Origin: Gremmenia infestans
Lineage: Eukaryota; Ascomycota; Leotiomycetes; Helotiales; Hamatocanthoscyphaceae
Direction: 5' to 3'
Assembly (NCBI GenBank): GCA_032629725.1
Contig: JAFEVB010000008.1
Coordinates: 1,302,001 to 1,366,000, forward strand
Length of the DNA: 64,000 nucleotides
Shown here: piece by piece, positions 11,931-24,204 of the stretch
Position numbering within the stretch: position 1 is the first letter of the stretch
Layout: the number at the start of each line of letters is the position of its first letter
Notes under the pieces: generated by a model
Seen by the model: only the letters and a program-made list of their open reading frames with translations
What the model was told of the DNA's origin: nothing
The model's database searches: none
Made by a program: the position numbers and the translations under genes

Positions 11931-14355
11931 GATGAGTTGATTGCTTGTGCTAGGGTGGTAAAGGTATCAAGTATGTGAGTGTCTTGTATGACGATTGGTG
12001 CTTGCTTCTGGTTGTTGACGACAAAGATTGATCTTGATGATGATAACTGAGAAGGAAGGGGGATAAAGGACTTGTTTATATAGACCGTCGAGGGTCGTAG
12101 CTCCCAGCTCCAAGGACGACGCTAGCTATTAATCTTGGGAAGTCCTATGTGAACGCTATGTGAATGCAGAGGTGAATACATAAGTGAACTCATACAACCT
12201 GCAACCCAGTGTGAACCCGGTAAGGAACGTTAATGGGGTTGATCTCAGGCTGTGAATTGAATAATGAGATAGCATGTTTCCGGTCCAATCCCAGGGTACT
12301 CTATGAATTCAAGTAGTGATAAAGTGGAGGACCAATCATACAGGGGTGGGAGATCTACCCGTAAGGGCATGACCCTGTATTCACCATGGTGGAGAGCTCC
12401 AAATACGGGGCAAGATAGGAACGGTAATTTCAATCTAATACTGAAATGATCGGCTGGCTCTCTTGCGGTTGAACCCGAGAGTCTGGAAATGCCAACCAGA
12501 CCTAGTATTATTGCATGTCTCTTGGAAAGAGCTCTCCTCTATGCATTCACATGGAGAGGGGCAACGCTACATTGCTGCATTGTGCAGACAGAATGAGGCC
12601 ACAACACTTTGCCACGTAGCCTTTTATCTCCTATTATCAGGACCGAATGAATGAATGGACCCGGAATCTTTCAAAGCCCTTAAATGCCGGATAAGGAGAC
12701 ATCATCGCTTCTCAGCGTTGCTGATGATAAACCCGCATGGATTTGGAATGGAAATGATGCAGGTGACCATCCTGAGATTGGCACTATCTGGGAGCAAAAG
12801 AGCATGCTACCGAGCAGCTGGACATATGTAAGTAATAACTGCCAGTCTTGAGAGTGGTATTCCTGATCATCACACCCATCAAGGCCACTGCACATGAAGT
12901 TGCAATCTATAGCCGAACTATAGTATATGACGTTTGGCGCCGGAGTAGGAGATAGTCTGATATTACGTGCAGCAAGCTACTTGAGGCAAGCCGTAAAAAG
13001 AAGCTGTCTCTGTGAGAAGGACTTTCTCGGGTCGACATTTCTGCAGCGGGAGGTACCCGGTACCCCGCCAGAAAGGACCCATGTCACTACGTCCGACATC
13101 CAATGAGATGAGAGTTGAGAACATAGGTTTACCTAGACACTCATCGGGAAGACGTCTGGAATGCGGGGTGGGCCGGACAAGTCTCGGATGTTTCCTGTGG
13201 CCTTGGGACTAGTATTTTGGATATACGAGTAGATAGACAAGTAAAAGACGAAGAAAGGTTTCATTCTCTTGATAGTATAACCTGGAATAGACCCGAGGAG
13301 TTGTGCCTCGCAGTATAACACGGCATGTTGGCGCATCATTTGGGACCATATGTAAGGGTTCCATGGCTTTGAGAAGAGCCGCGTGGGAGGTTGTTGAGTG
13401 GTGTACCTTTTCCCCAATACCACACACCTCACCACACCACACTCCAACCCCTGCTGCACGATGGCCCAGCTTTCGGGATGGGCGAGGCAGTCGTCTGAAA
13501 TTGTTCAGTGGTTGCCAGTTCCCTTGCACAGCAGCATCTGTTTTCATGCCTCCCAATCCTACATGACGGAACGGCGGATCCATACGTGCCGTCAGCAGTA
13601 GGCACTAGAAGGAATCCAGGACAAAAAGCAAAGGGCATCGGATATTGTAGGAAGGAGAGCTGTAGACGCGACTCGATGTTACCTTATCTAGGTACAGGAC
13701 GCCATGATGGGAGGATATGAGCTCAGATCTGTTTGGAGATAGTAGCCTTGGCCGCTGGGCTGGGCTGGCTACCGACCATAGACAACCCGTCCAGTCTCTC
13801 GAAGCTTAAGGTGGGAGGGGGGAAGCACCGAAGCATGGGTGTTTTGGTAAACTACAGAGTAGGTATCTACCCCTCTCCCTCTCTTGCCCCTCCTTTTCGT
13901 ACTTTGGCTCAGTGATTCGTGCTATGCCACGGCTTACATGCTAGGCGGGGTACTTACAGTGGAGTACCTACGTACTGCGAAAGATATAAGGTAGTGAGGT
14001 GTGGTGGGGGGTGAAGTTGGTTTGGGTCGGGTCGTAGTGTAGCATACCTTATGCATACTATCAATCGAGCATACCTATTCGCAGGTATGGTGAAGTGTTC
14101 CAGTATTGGAAGTGAGCGTCGTTGGCGGAAGCCAAGGCGCTAACCCTTTCCGCCTCCGCGTGCATTCGCGATCCCTGTCCCGCTGCTAAATGCACTGCTA
14201 CTCGAGTATCAACAGCATCGCATCCCAGTAGTACGTACCTATCGTTTGATAGAAAGAGAAAGCTAGAGAAATCGAAACTCGAGCGGCTATCGGGCATAAC
14301 CATATTGCACTCCATTCAAGTCTGCTGCAGGCCATGAAATTCGCCTGGGAAGGCC
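11931..14355. other. Long intergenic spacer upstream of the dioxygenase and vps11
   Basis: About 2.4 kb between divergent genes. CAAG/CTTG-rich DNA at 11940-12060 fits the dioxygenase leader. The rest has only short unsupported frames, repeated GTACC/GGTAC and CTAGGTAC motifs (for example 13687-13695), and a G-rich stretch around 13990-14030. No gene, repeat family or RNA recognised. Confidence 0.55.
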
Positions 14356-17300
14356 ATGGCATTAACTTCGGTGAGCTGCACCTCGCACGCGTCCAGACCT
14401 TCCATATCCCTCTTCCCCTACCAGAGCTGCAGCCAGCTAACCCAGGCATAAACATGTATAGTGGAAAACGTTTGATTTCTTCGAGGTCGGCCAGGTCAAC
14501 CCCCCCGACGATGAGAGCAGATCCTTCTTCGAAAGCAACGAGATCAGCTGTGTATGCTCCGGATCCGACAGTCTCTTCCTGGGCAGCTACGATGGCGTTG
14601 TCCGGATCCTCTCCCCGGCCTTTAAAATCGTGCGGACGTTTCAAGCATACGATACTGGCTCGATCACGCATATGAAGCAGGTGGAGGGTACTTCGTTATT
14701 GGTGACAATATCGGTATGTAACTCTCTTGGGATATTCCAACTTCGCCTCTGATATCTTGTAGGAAGACCTTCCAAGCGAACCTGTATTGAAAGTATGGGC
14801 CTTGGACAAGCCGGTAAAGAAGACCGGGCTTCCAACATGCCAGTCTACCCTAAACATACAAAATGGCCGAAAACCGTTTCCGGTATGTCGTCGGCTTATT
14901 GCTTGGGTTTTATACCCACTAATGTGGTCCCGCCACTAACAACTCAAATAGGTATCTGCCTTTACAGCCCTTGACGATCTATCGCAAGTCGCAGTTGGCT
15001 TTGGCAATGGTTCTGTCACAGTCGTAAGGGGAGATCTGGTACACGATAGAGGCGCCAAACAGAGGACTGTCCATGAGTCAGAAGATCCTGTCACCGGGGT
15101 CGAGCTTCGTGAGGAGTCCAAGTTGACAACTTTGTACATCGCGACGACGGCCCGTATCCTGAAGCTTGTGATATCAGGACGGGGCGCTGGACAGCCGGCC
15201 CGAAATGTGGAAGAGTCGGGGTGTGCTGTTGGGTGCATGACCGTCGACAAGAGAAACGGCGATATTGTTGTGGTACGAGATGATGCTATCTATTACTATG
15301 GAATCGATGGACGAGGTCCGTGCTATGCATACGATGGCCCAAAGAGCTTGGTCACGATATACGAAGACTATGTTGCTCTCGTCTCCCCGCCAGCGACCAC
15401 CACTACCAAATCGAGCACTCTCCGCAGATTTGGTGGTACCCAAGCCGATGAAATCTTCAATACCTCAACATTTACCTTGCTAGATACTGATCTGAAGTTT
15501 GTGGCACATTCTGAATCATTAGTCTCTCAGGTCAAGGTGATGTTCATGATTTGGGGTGATCTCTTCACTCTCACGCAAGATGGCAAGGTAAGATGCTCTA
15601 CTAAATTCAAATGGATGGTTGTTTATTGTGTGATTAGATATATCGCTATCATGAGAAGCCGTTACAACAAAAACTTGAAATATTGTATCAGAGAAACCTC
15701 TTCGTACACGCTATCGGCCTAGCGCAGAAGGCTGGGATGGACTCAGCTCAACAGAATGTCATATTTCGAAAATATGGAGACTACTCATACCAAAAGGGCG
15801 ACTATGATGCTGCAATGCAACAATATTTGAAGGCTATCGACAATACTGAGCCTTCTCAGGTTATTCGCAAGGTAAGACCGCCATGCATATAATAGCACAC
15901 ACTAACGAAATCAGTTTCTTGATACTCAAAGGATACATAATCTGATTGAGTATTTAGAAGAACTCCATGAACATCACAAAGCCACTGCGGATCATACCAC
16001 GTTACTCTTGAATTGCTACGCCAAGTTGAAGGATATCGATAAGCTGGAAAAGTTTATCAAATCACCAGGCGATCTAAAATTCGACTTAGACACCGCAATT
16101 TCAATGTGCAGACAAGGTGGTTACTATGAACAAGCGGCATACCTCGCTACTAAGCATGGTGAACATGAGTTAGTAGTCGATATATTAATCGAAGATTCGA
16201 AGAGCTATGCAGAAGCGCTTCAATACATTTGGCATCTAGAACCTGAAGCCGTAAGTTGCCCTTTACTCAGAAGCTGTAATCTATCTCTGACCACGAAAAG
16301 ATGTATCCAAACTTGATGAAATACGCGAGAGTTCTCTTGGAGCATTGCCCGAAAGAAACGACTCAAATTTTTATTGACTACTTCACCGGTCGGTACCAAC
16401 CCAAAATGGATGCCATTGAAGTGGAAGAAGCGGTTCAGCAGCCAGGTTATGCGGCTGGAGCGGTAAATGCGGTACAAAATTTGAAAGACCTCCTTCCGTT
16501 ACCTTACATGAATGCATCCGCCGTCGAATCCCCAGCTGCCCAGGATAATATTGCTACTACGGTCAGTGACAACCAAGTCATCGAAACCGCAGATCCTTTA
16601 TCGGCTCCTCAATATACATCGCCACAGCCAAGGACTGTATTCTCCTCCTTTGTTGACCATCCGGATGAATTCATAGTCTTCTTGGAAGCTTGTATCAAAG
16701 AAGAGGACCTCAAGGAGCGCGATAAAATCGATCTCTACACGACTTTATTTGAAATGTATCTCCACAAGTCCAACGAAAAGAAAGGCGACAACAGAGAAGA
16801 GTGGGAGGCCAAAGCCAAAAAGCTGATTGAAGGGAATGATATTCCAATCGATACTTCCAACGTTCTTCTGCTGTCTCATCTATCCAATTTCAAGGATGGC
16901 AGTACTCTTGTTCGCGAGCAAGCTGGGCTTCGATTTGATATCTTTCGTTCTTATACTTCAGCCAAAGACACTCGCGGCGCCATCAAAGCTCTTCGAAAAT
17001 ACGGCCCAGAAGAACCACAGCTCTATCCAGCTGCTCTGTCTTACTTCACGTCGGACCCACGTATCCTTGAGGAAGCTGGGGATGAGCTTGATGTTGTGCT
17101 GAAGAAAATTAACAATGATCGCCTCATGGCACCATTGCAAGTTATCCAAACTTTGAGCACGAATGCTGTAGCGACGATGGGAATGATTAAAACCTACTTA
17201 CAGCAGACCATCGAACGTGAGCGGAAGGAGATCGTTTCCAATCGACAGCTGATCGATTCATATCGCAATGAGACTCATGATAAGCGGCAAGAAATTACCG

Positions 17301-17629
17301 ACCTCGCAACAAAGCCCCAAACGTACAACAACACACGCTGTTCTTTCTGCTCCCTGCCATTGAATCTGCCTACTGTGCATTTTCTCTGCAAGCACAGCTT
17401 TCATCAGCACTGCATTAACGTGCAGCTCGATGAAGATGGAAATGTAGAGGGCGAGTGTCCCAAGTGTCGAAATCAAAACGATACTATTCGCGCCGTTAGA
17501 AGAGCCCAGGAAGAGAGCACTGATAAACATGACATGTTTCTGGACGCATTAGCGCGGAGTGATGACAGATTTGGTACCATCAGCCAGTTTTTTGGAAGTG
17601 GAGTTATGGAAGTCCCGGTTGTGGACTAG
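14356..17629 (+). CDS. Vacuolar sorting protein Vps11 (Pep5), HOPS/CORVET core subunit
   Basis: Class C Vps core subunit of the HOPS and CORVET tethering complexes that drive endosome and vacuole membrane fusion; peripheral on the cytosolic face. Seven exons: 14356-14370, 14462-14713, 14763-14882, 14952-15587, 15638-15871, 15915-16250 and 16301-17629, giving 973 aa. The first exon encodes only MALTS and joins to WKTFDFFEV, a natural Vps11 N-terminus. Residues 1 to about 350 are a beta-propeller (CSGSDSLFLGSYDGVVRIL). An alpha-solenoid of clathrin-heavy-chain-repeat type follows (GDYSYQKGDYDAAMQQYL, CYAKLKDIDKLEKFI). A RING-H2 zinc finger lies near residues 875-925 (CSFC ... CKHSFHQHCI ... CPKC). 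All six introns are 43-91 nt with good signals. Complete, with no sign of damage. Confidence 0.94.
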
Positions 17630-18919
17630 GACGAAACATCACATAATGATATTCTGTTGTACATCACACTCTGAAGCTGAAATAGCGTGTCAGCGAATGT
17701 GCACATCGACGAAGATCTAGCGTACCTACCTAGGTCAGTACCATAGCCTCCGCGCGTGCTTGGGTATCTCGAACTTCTCTCACAACCAAATTTCAATTTC
17801 CTGTTGCATTTCGGACTTTTGAGCCACTGCCGTCATCGGTTTCGTCATTCTCGCAGCAACAACCCGTTGGTTTCATTGTTTGTTATCGGTCCAGAACTCA
17901 GATATAGTTGAGATAGGTTCTGGCTTGTACTTGTGTGACAGGGCAGGGCTTCTACCGGTTCCCAAGCTATGCAGGAACGAAAATGTCCCTACCCTCCCAA
18001 GACTTGCAGTAGTGTAAGCAATCAGTTCGCTGAAACCTCCTGTCTGTCGTAACTTTAAAATGACCTTCTTTTACCGGTACAAAGGGAACATGCAAGTTAC
18101 CCTTGTGGTAGTCACACATGTATCTGCAGTAGCAGTACCTTAGTTTTGGCGCCACCGGGCCCAATCAGGCTTCATGTCTCATTTACAAGGCAAAATCGAG
18201 TGCCCCTGTCTATTAGCCACGTGTGAAAGTTTAGTTCTTGTCACTTGCCCAAGATACATCCGAGGACACTTTGCCGCATTCTAAAAGTATGTGGGGGCGG
18301 ACTTCTATTCTACACAATATGAATGCCCATTGGTTTTATATACTTCCTCCGCTGTGTTCTCCATTTCCATGTCAATGTGTCTTCTAAGCCACTTCCAAGC
18401 CATGAAAGAACGCAGAAATGATAAGGCCGAAGGCCTTTTCCCCTTGCGCGTGATTTTGGGGGTTTAAGATCCACCGATACTTCCACCGTTGCCTTCGCCA
18501 GACTATTCTCATTGCCCAAGTAATGCTTAGAAAATATCTATATCTTTAAGCATTCTTTGGTGTAAGAACGTAATACTGAAGCTTTTCTGAAAATGACATC
18601 AAGATCAATGGATTCATTATAGCGCATCCCAACATTGGTAGCGACGGAAGGACCCTAAGCTAAGCATTTTAGGGATCGTGACTTATGACTTACTTACCAC
18701 AATCGAAATAATATTATCATATTGACTGAGTTCGTTTTGCTTAAATTATGTTCCCATCATCTAATTCTGCTTTATTGCTTCGTCTACAACTCGAGGATTA
18801 TAATCAAAATCTCAATCATAAGGCCTTTTGACCAATTCAAACACGAGAGCTTGAGAATTTTGAACACCAGAACTCGGTTTGGGTTGTCTCAGAATTCAGT
18901 CGCCGAATTATTCTTGAAC
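17630..18919. other. Intergenic, vps11 to membrane-protein gene
   Basis: About 1.3 kb with no recognisable gene. A CACGTG lies at 18218-18223 and a TACCTACCTAGGT motif near 17723. The 18540-18720 stretch is AT-rich and probably promoter for the following gene. Confidence 0.55.
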
Positions 18920-19801
18920 ATGGCTCTCGACTGCACGACAGCCATGACGGCCGCCTGCGCCCAGGCCTTCGAAGAATTTCTAACAGCACCAAAACGATCT
19001 GTGGGGGCAGCTTGTTCAAGCCGGACACATACATCTTCATCTTCCGGAGGCAATGCAAATCTGGACGCTATCGAGAACATTATTCTGTCGCCAAATAATG
19101 GCGAGCGCGTGTTGAATCGCATCCATCATATATCCACTGCGATTGGGCAGGTTGGAGGCACATATATAGTGTTACTACTAATCGCCGCTTATGTCGTCGC
19201 GCTCGACCACCACCTAGGAAGACTAGCACATGGCCGCGTGAATAGATTGCCAACCTGGACGGTCTACATGGCCATCGAAGGCTTCCACCTTTCCCTCGCG
19301 TGCATATACGGACTGAAATTCGGAGCCACAGTCGCACTCATCGTCAACGTTGCTGCTTCCGTCATCTTGGCACACGAAGGCGTACTCAACGACAACTGCT
19401 TCTGGCAAGGACTGCTGCTTCTACTACACTTGTTCGCGCCCTTGGTGTCGGGTCTAACTTTGTGTTTGTGCTGGGGGACGTTTACTTACTCTGAGGAGAA
19501 TCCTGGTGCTACGTGGAAGGATTTCATGGAGGTTGTATTCTGGAGGACTATGAGTGAGGATGGCTTCTCCTGGCTTGCTCTTGTAGAGTTGGCTATAGGC
19601 ATATTGGCGCTCTACATCTGTCTCATGGATTCGAGTAGCTGGCTAGGGAGCTGGGTAGGACCCTGGGTTCATGCATGTATGGATAGAATCTGGGCTATGT
19701 TGAAGACGGTTCTCGTTTCGTGTATCGCGTTCTCCCGGGTCATTATCAAGATCTTTCAAGCGGATACGGAGCAAGAGGAGGTCGACCGTCTTTTTGAATG
19801 A
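18920..19801 (+). CDS. Uncharacterised multi-pass membrane protein
   Basis: Single-exon gene of 293 aa from the ATG at 18920. The frame stays open upstream to 18722 but has no ATG there, so MALDCTTAM is taken as the start. The first ~70 residues are soluble and Ser-rich. They are followed by about five hydrophobic segments: YIVLLLIAAYVVAL; FHLSLACIYGLKFGATVAL; VALIVNVAASVILA; LLLLLHLFAPLVSGLTL; and LALVELAIGILALYICL. A short charged C-terminal tail ends the protein (DTEQEEVDRLFE). I do not recognise the family; it resembles the many unassigned integral membrane proteins of plant-associated ascomycetes. The neighbours suggest no role. Confidence 0.6.
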   Translation: MALDCTTAMTAACAQAFEEFLTAPKRSVGAACSSRTHTSSSSGGNANLDAIENIILSPNNGERVLNRIHHISTAIGQVGGTYIVLLLIAAYVVALDHHLGRLAHGRVNRLPTWTVYMAIEGFHLSLACIYGLKFGATVALIVNVAASVILAHEGVLNDNCFWQGLLLLLHLFAPLVSGLTLCLCWGTFTYSEENPGATWKDFMEVVFWRTMSEDGFSWLALVELAIGILALYICLMDSSSWLGSWVGPWVHACMDRIWAMLKTVLVSCIAFSRVIIKIFQADTEQEEVDRLFE

Positions 19802-20269
19802 TGGGGCCGCACGATGCTTATACAGTATGCAAGAGATTGTGATCATTAAGTTTCGAAACTTTATCGATTCCACAGTATTAATTTCAATCAATCAATCTTC
19901 GCCAACTCTTTATCCGGAGAGAAAGCAATATTTGTTGCTTGCACGTAATTCCCTACTACAGATGTCGCTAGCCAATACCAGTCCTCCGAGGAGACGTTGC
20001 CCCAGAGGCCAAAATAATAAGTACTTGAACGTGATAACAGTCTATCCAGTAGACATTCGGAAATATCCAAACATATGACTCCTGCAGACCAAATCCTGTG
20101 TCCACAAACCATAAACACGTCTGGAACCTCCAATCCAGCACACACAGCTAGCACAGAAGTCCAAGTGCTTCAACAACGTCGATGACTTCCGTGCATAGAC
20201 GCCGTCTACATTATTCCAGCGTATATGCGCCTACACATATCCCCATCACAGAGTAGAGCCATCCTTGTC
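19802..20269. other. Intergenic between two convergent small genes
   Basis: About 470 bases with no coding signal or notable repeat; probably the 3' regions of both neighbours. Confidence 0.5.
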
Positions 20270-20725
20270 CTATGCCGTAGCTGTCTTGTCTCTGGTCCCG
20301 GATGTGATTTTATAGACAATCGCTTTCCGACCCCCCTCTAAAGTAACAGTCCGACCTATAACAGACGTATCCGCTGCTACACTCATTGGCGTGAAGGGCG
20401 TCTGTGTGACAGTTTCCATGGCGGTCAAGATTTGCTTCTCACTAGGACACACCGTATGCGTAATATGTGATACCGGGCACGTTTGCTTCGGGCAGGCAAT
20501 GTTGAGATATGATGTTATGGGTCTCGAGTCGACTGTGCGGGTGAAACTTAGGTTCTGGGAGTCTGTGTCGATCATCGTTATGCGTTCGAGTGTGAGGGTC
20601 GAGTATACCGTTGATGTTGAAGAGATGGTGCTGGTCACTGTCATTGTAACCACGTCCATTCTTCTGGCCTGGACCATGGTTATAGAGGTAAGAAACACGC
20701 CCCACTGGATAGAGAGCATGTGCAT
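20270..20725 (-). CDS. Putative small secreted Ser/Thr-rich protein
   Basis: One open frame of 151 aa. The N-terminus (MLSIQWGVFLTSITMVQA) looks like a signal peptide with cleavage after VQA, so the protein may be secreted or wall-associated. The Met at 20719 is as good a start as the one at 20725. The mature part opens with a Thr/Ser/Val-rich stretch (VTMTVTSTISSTSTVYSTL) suited to O-glycosylation. Three cysteines follow (ACPKQTC and VCPSEK). There is no GPI-type tail and no known domain. Small secreted proteins like this are common in fungi and some act as effectors, but nothing here shows such a role. The gene call itself is moderate: no intron supports it and codon evidence is limited. 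Confidence 0.45.
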   Translation of the reverse strand: MHMLSIQWGVFLTSITMVQARRMDVVTMTVTSTISSTSTVYSTLTLERITMIDTDSQNLSFTRTVDSRPITSYLNIACPKQTCPVSHITHTVCPSEKQILTAMETVTQTPFTPMSVAADTSVIGRTVTLEGGRKAIVYKITSGTRDKTATA

Positions 20726-21066
20726 GTTTTTTATTGGGGGGGAGAAAGAGTGTACAAAAGAGTTTGGGGGGGGGAACGAAGGAGAGTTGCCCCTGTCAAG
20801 AAATTGGGATGTAAGGGGGGTTTCATAGATTTGGGAATGGAGTAATTATGACGCCCTATGCACCGGGCTTTTCAATTGTTTTGCTTCTGACCTTCAGCTT
20901 GCCCAAACCCCGAAATGATATGAATCTTCCTGCTTCGTCTGAAGTTTGATAAATTCTTGTAAGCAAAGGTCATTCACGTGTATCCTGAAGAGAAAATGCA
21001 TTTTGAGGTCAAGTCTCCGCTCAATAGATTTGATGGTACAATATCCAACATTTCATTGATAGATAA
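20726..21066. other. Intergenic, secreted-protein gene to creC
   Basis: 341 bases containing G-rich runs at 20738-20820, which lie in the leader or promoter of the upstream minus-strand gene, and a CACGTG at 20975-20980. No gene seen. Confidence 0.5.
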
Positions 21067-23366
21067 TTATGTCGAGGAGGAAATTACATCACTATCGCTC
21101 GAATCCCGAGGTCTGTCCCATGTGCGAATATGTCCTGCCAAATTTGTTAGGGCAAAGGACCAGGTGGGATGTATATGCACTTACCACTTTTGCAGCTAGT
21201 GATTATGGATTCTTCGGTAAATTCTAACCAACATAGTGGGTCTGGATCTATAACTTTGGACTGGGGCTTCTTAGTACAGTTTCTATATGTATATTGATGG
21301 AGGTGGAGATTACCATAACAGGTGGTAGCGTTGCAGTAGTTGCCCTTGGCTCCACATCATGTTGTATCGTATGCTCATATTCTCCGTCAACAGAAACAAC
21401 AGAATTCGACCTAAGTTTACTTGCAGTTGTGTTTGATGTCTCTGCTCGCTGCAACGGATTGGCGAGGCGTGAGGATATACTTCCTCTTTGCCTTACAGAC
21501 GACTATTCACAAATCAGCAGCTTTCCTTTCCCTATACTCAACCATTAAGCACACTTACTGTTTTTGGTTTGTGCAGCATACCGACGCTGAAGTCCCACAA
21601 AAGAAGCCGGCAGTCTTCGCCTACACTGCCAAATCGATAGTTCCTATCATCGCATCTCCATGGATCGAAGCATACAGCGGTGACCCAAGATTGGTGACCT
21701 TGACATCGGGCAACTATCATTGCCTCTGCGACAGACCATATCGAGACCAAATCATCTTGGCCGCCAGTGAGCACGTATTTCCCATCTGGTGACCAGCATA
21801 CGCAGAGAAGTCCACCGTAGTAGCTCGAAAACAGATCTAAAAGCCTGAGAATATTAGCAACCGATATTACCAGTAATTGGGACTACCCACTCCTCTTTGA
21901 GATAGTCAATTATCCGCAAAACACCATCTTCAGATACCACAGCAATATGCCTATTGTCCGGAGAAAATGCGAATGCATTTACGCGTTGGTTTGATAACTT
22001 CCAGAATGAGACCGGATTGGTTTTCTGATTCTTTGAATGCACAGATTTATCAATATGAAGTTTAGTAGAGGAATCACCCTCGCCATTATTAGTTTCGGAA
22101 TTTTCATTAGTTGGAGAATTATGCTCGTCCGGCGAAAAGGGAAAGTCTTCTTTCTCTTTGTCGTATACAACCAGGGAACCATCCATATGAGCCGCAAGGA
22201 ATAGGTTTTCTGAACCAGGAATCCATCGAATTTCGGACACTGGAGTCGCATTTATTAACCCCTAAGAACTGAAGTGAGCACTAATATTGGAAGCTGATCA
22301 GATCAACTAACATTCTTGTTCAATCGTGTATACTTCTGAGATATAGGCTCATACCAGATAATTTCACCAGTCGAGAATCCCATTATGAGATCGATATGAC
22401 TTTGGCTTTTCGTCACCTGGTTAATATCGTGGCAAAGACAATGCCCTTTAGTGAACAGAATTTTAGTCAAGTGTTCGGCCTGTTCGATAGTCAACCATTG
22501 TCTCATCAATATTACAAGAAAGTTTCTATACTTTCTGGGGAGAAGCTAAGTCTATCCACTGAAATGCTCGGTTGATGTTTGCAAAGGCAAAATATCCTTC
22601 TGCGGGACGATCCTGCAACCTCTTGGCCAGGTTTTCGTGGACAATGCATCTTGAGATAAAGGAAGAATTGCTCTTTGCAATATTGTTCTTTGGTTTCCGT
22701 CGTTTTCCAGTATCTTTACTGGTGGCAGAAAGGAATGTATTTCCCTCCCCAAAAGCTGGTGCAGAGCCAATGGAGAGTGTTGCTCTAGCACTGCCAGTCG
22801 CTGAGGTATCTCCGCCATCACTACTGGAAGGAAATTGGTCACCGGATGCTCTTCCTTCGCCGGGATGTTCCTGTATGCTAGAATTGAGGTTCGACCTTGT
22901 GCTCTGGTTTGTTCCCACTCTATATAAGAAGGGCGGCGAGCTTCTGGAGCTCAGTGATAAAAGAGACAGTTTAGTCCCAGCCGTGGCCGGTTGTGGAGTT
23001 GTTGCAAGAGGATTCGGATTGACAATGGGGGCTTCCGAGGGATGGGGCGGAGGAGTCGCAAGGTGTAAGTCATCCTTTAAGATATATGTTCCTGCGATTA
23101 CTTTCAGTTTCTGCGCTCTTGTGCCAAATGCGCCGCGCGGTACCTTCACCAACGACCAGTTGGTATTCGGGTCCTGTCGGATTTGATAGGATGTTATTCG
23201 TCTCGATCATAGGTGCTGCCTGTCCATTTTGGACGGCCAAATTGTAGGCAGCTTGGGATGGGTATCTCGGGGGCGGTGGTAAAACACTGTCATTCCTGTT
23301 AGTGATCTGCGCCAACAGGTTGCAGGTGTGGTAGCTGAAGGGGGGGGTATAGGGGGCATACAACAT
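21067..23366 (-). CDS. Catabolite-repression WD40 protein CreC
   Basis: WD40 partner of the deubiquitinating enzyme CreB (mammalian WDR20/DMWD with USP12/46), which tunes carbon catabolite repression with CreA. Nine exons: 23366-23362, 23286-23144, 23091-22532, 22479-22312, 22261-21891, 21844-21559, 21502-21314, 21260-21185 and 21134-21067. The sum is 1866 nt, giving 621 aa. The first exon is only ATGTT and joins to give MFVLPPPPRYP, the usual CreC start. Diagnostic blocks follow: DDLHLATPPPHPSEAP; INRAFQWIDLASPQK; MGFSTGEIIWYEP; RWIPGSENLF with SLVVYDKEKED; YGGLLCVCWSPDGKYVLTGG; GHQSWVTAVCFDPWRCDD; and a C-terminal HIRTWDRP. Introns are 46-75 nt with good signals; the acceptor before the 76-nt exon could also lie 6 nt upstream. 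The gene is complete and divergent from gem1. Confidence 0.93.
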
Positions 23367-24204
23367 GGCGCCCCGTAGAGTCTGCCAAGTGCAGACCAAA
23401 CTTCAAGACGTATGCAAATAGGGGATAGGAAGGGATGGAGGAGGAGAGGAGGCAAGAGGAGGTAGTAGGAGGCTTAAGGTTCAAAGCAAGTAAGTGTTCT
23501 GGGGGTGTGGTATAAGGGCCTGTAGCTGAAATGCAAGGTACGAATGCGGGGTAGTGTAGTAGTGTAGAGTACTGGGAAGGACAAGCTCTCTGTAGAGTGC
23601 AATGCAGTGCAGTGCTTCAACAAGAGTGGGGTGTGGGATGGGGATTAACTGACTCTGGAGAAGCGCTTGGCCAGTAGTACACATACATGGGTTGATACCT
23701 GGTATGTATAAGGGTCCTTAGGAAGGTCGGTAAGTGGTCAATTCAATTTTTAGGAAGAGAATAACGTACTACAGGACAAGGTATGCATGCTATAAGAAGG
23801 AGCATGAGGATATATTGAACACATGCAGAAGGATCAGAAGGATCCATAAAATAATCGGAGATAGTGAAATGCGGAGAAAGTACAGTACTGTACAGTACAG
23901 TAGCCCAAATGCACACCCTGACCTCACCCTGACAAGTCGGGTCAGGCTCACACCACGCCAGAACAACCTTGGAACATCTCTAACCATACAGTACCACAAC
24001 CCTAGAAACGACGCAACCAGCCCTAGAACCGGGCTCTTTGCGCGAAGGAAAGTTGCTTTAGTCTTACTTCAGCTAGGGGCGCAATCGGCAACGGAAAGAA
24101 ACATCCTACAACATAGTACAGCTCTTTCCCTGTCTCCTTTTCCTCCCGGGACCTCTGGAATGGACAGCCGCGTCCTGCGAGGCTGAAACAAAATCGAAAC
24201 CAGC
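23367..24204. promoter_or_regulatory. Divergent promoter region between creC and gem1
   Basis: 838 bases separate the two starts. The creC side has a GGAGGAG-rich strand (23430-23470) and GTAGTG/TGCAGTG-rich low-complexity DNA (23540-23625). A perfect 14-bp palindrome, GTACAGTACTGTAC, sits at 23880-23893. There are no recognised transcription-factor sites beyond these visible motifs. Confidence 0.5.

Noticed and set aside
23100..23152. creC starting at 23152 with MVKVPRGAFG
   Set aside because: This segment is intron 2 of creC; removing it joins VVGEG to TYILKDDLHLA in the expected order.
22572..23186. 204-codon plus-strand frame opposite creC
   Set aside because: It is an antisense shadow of the creC exon, whose minus-strand product is clearly recognisable.
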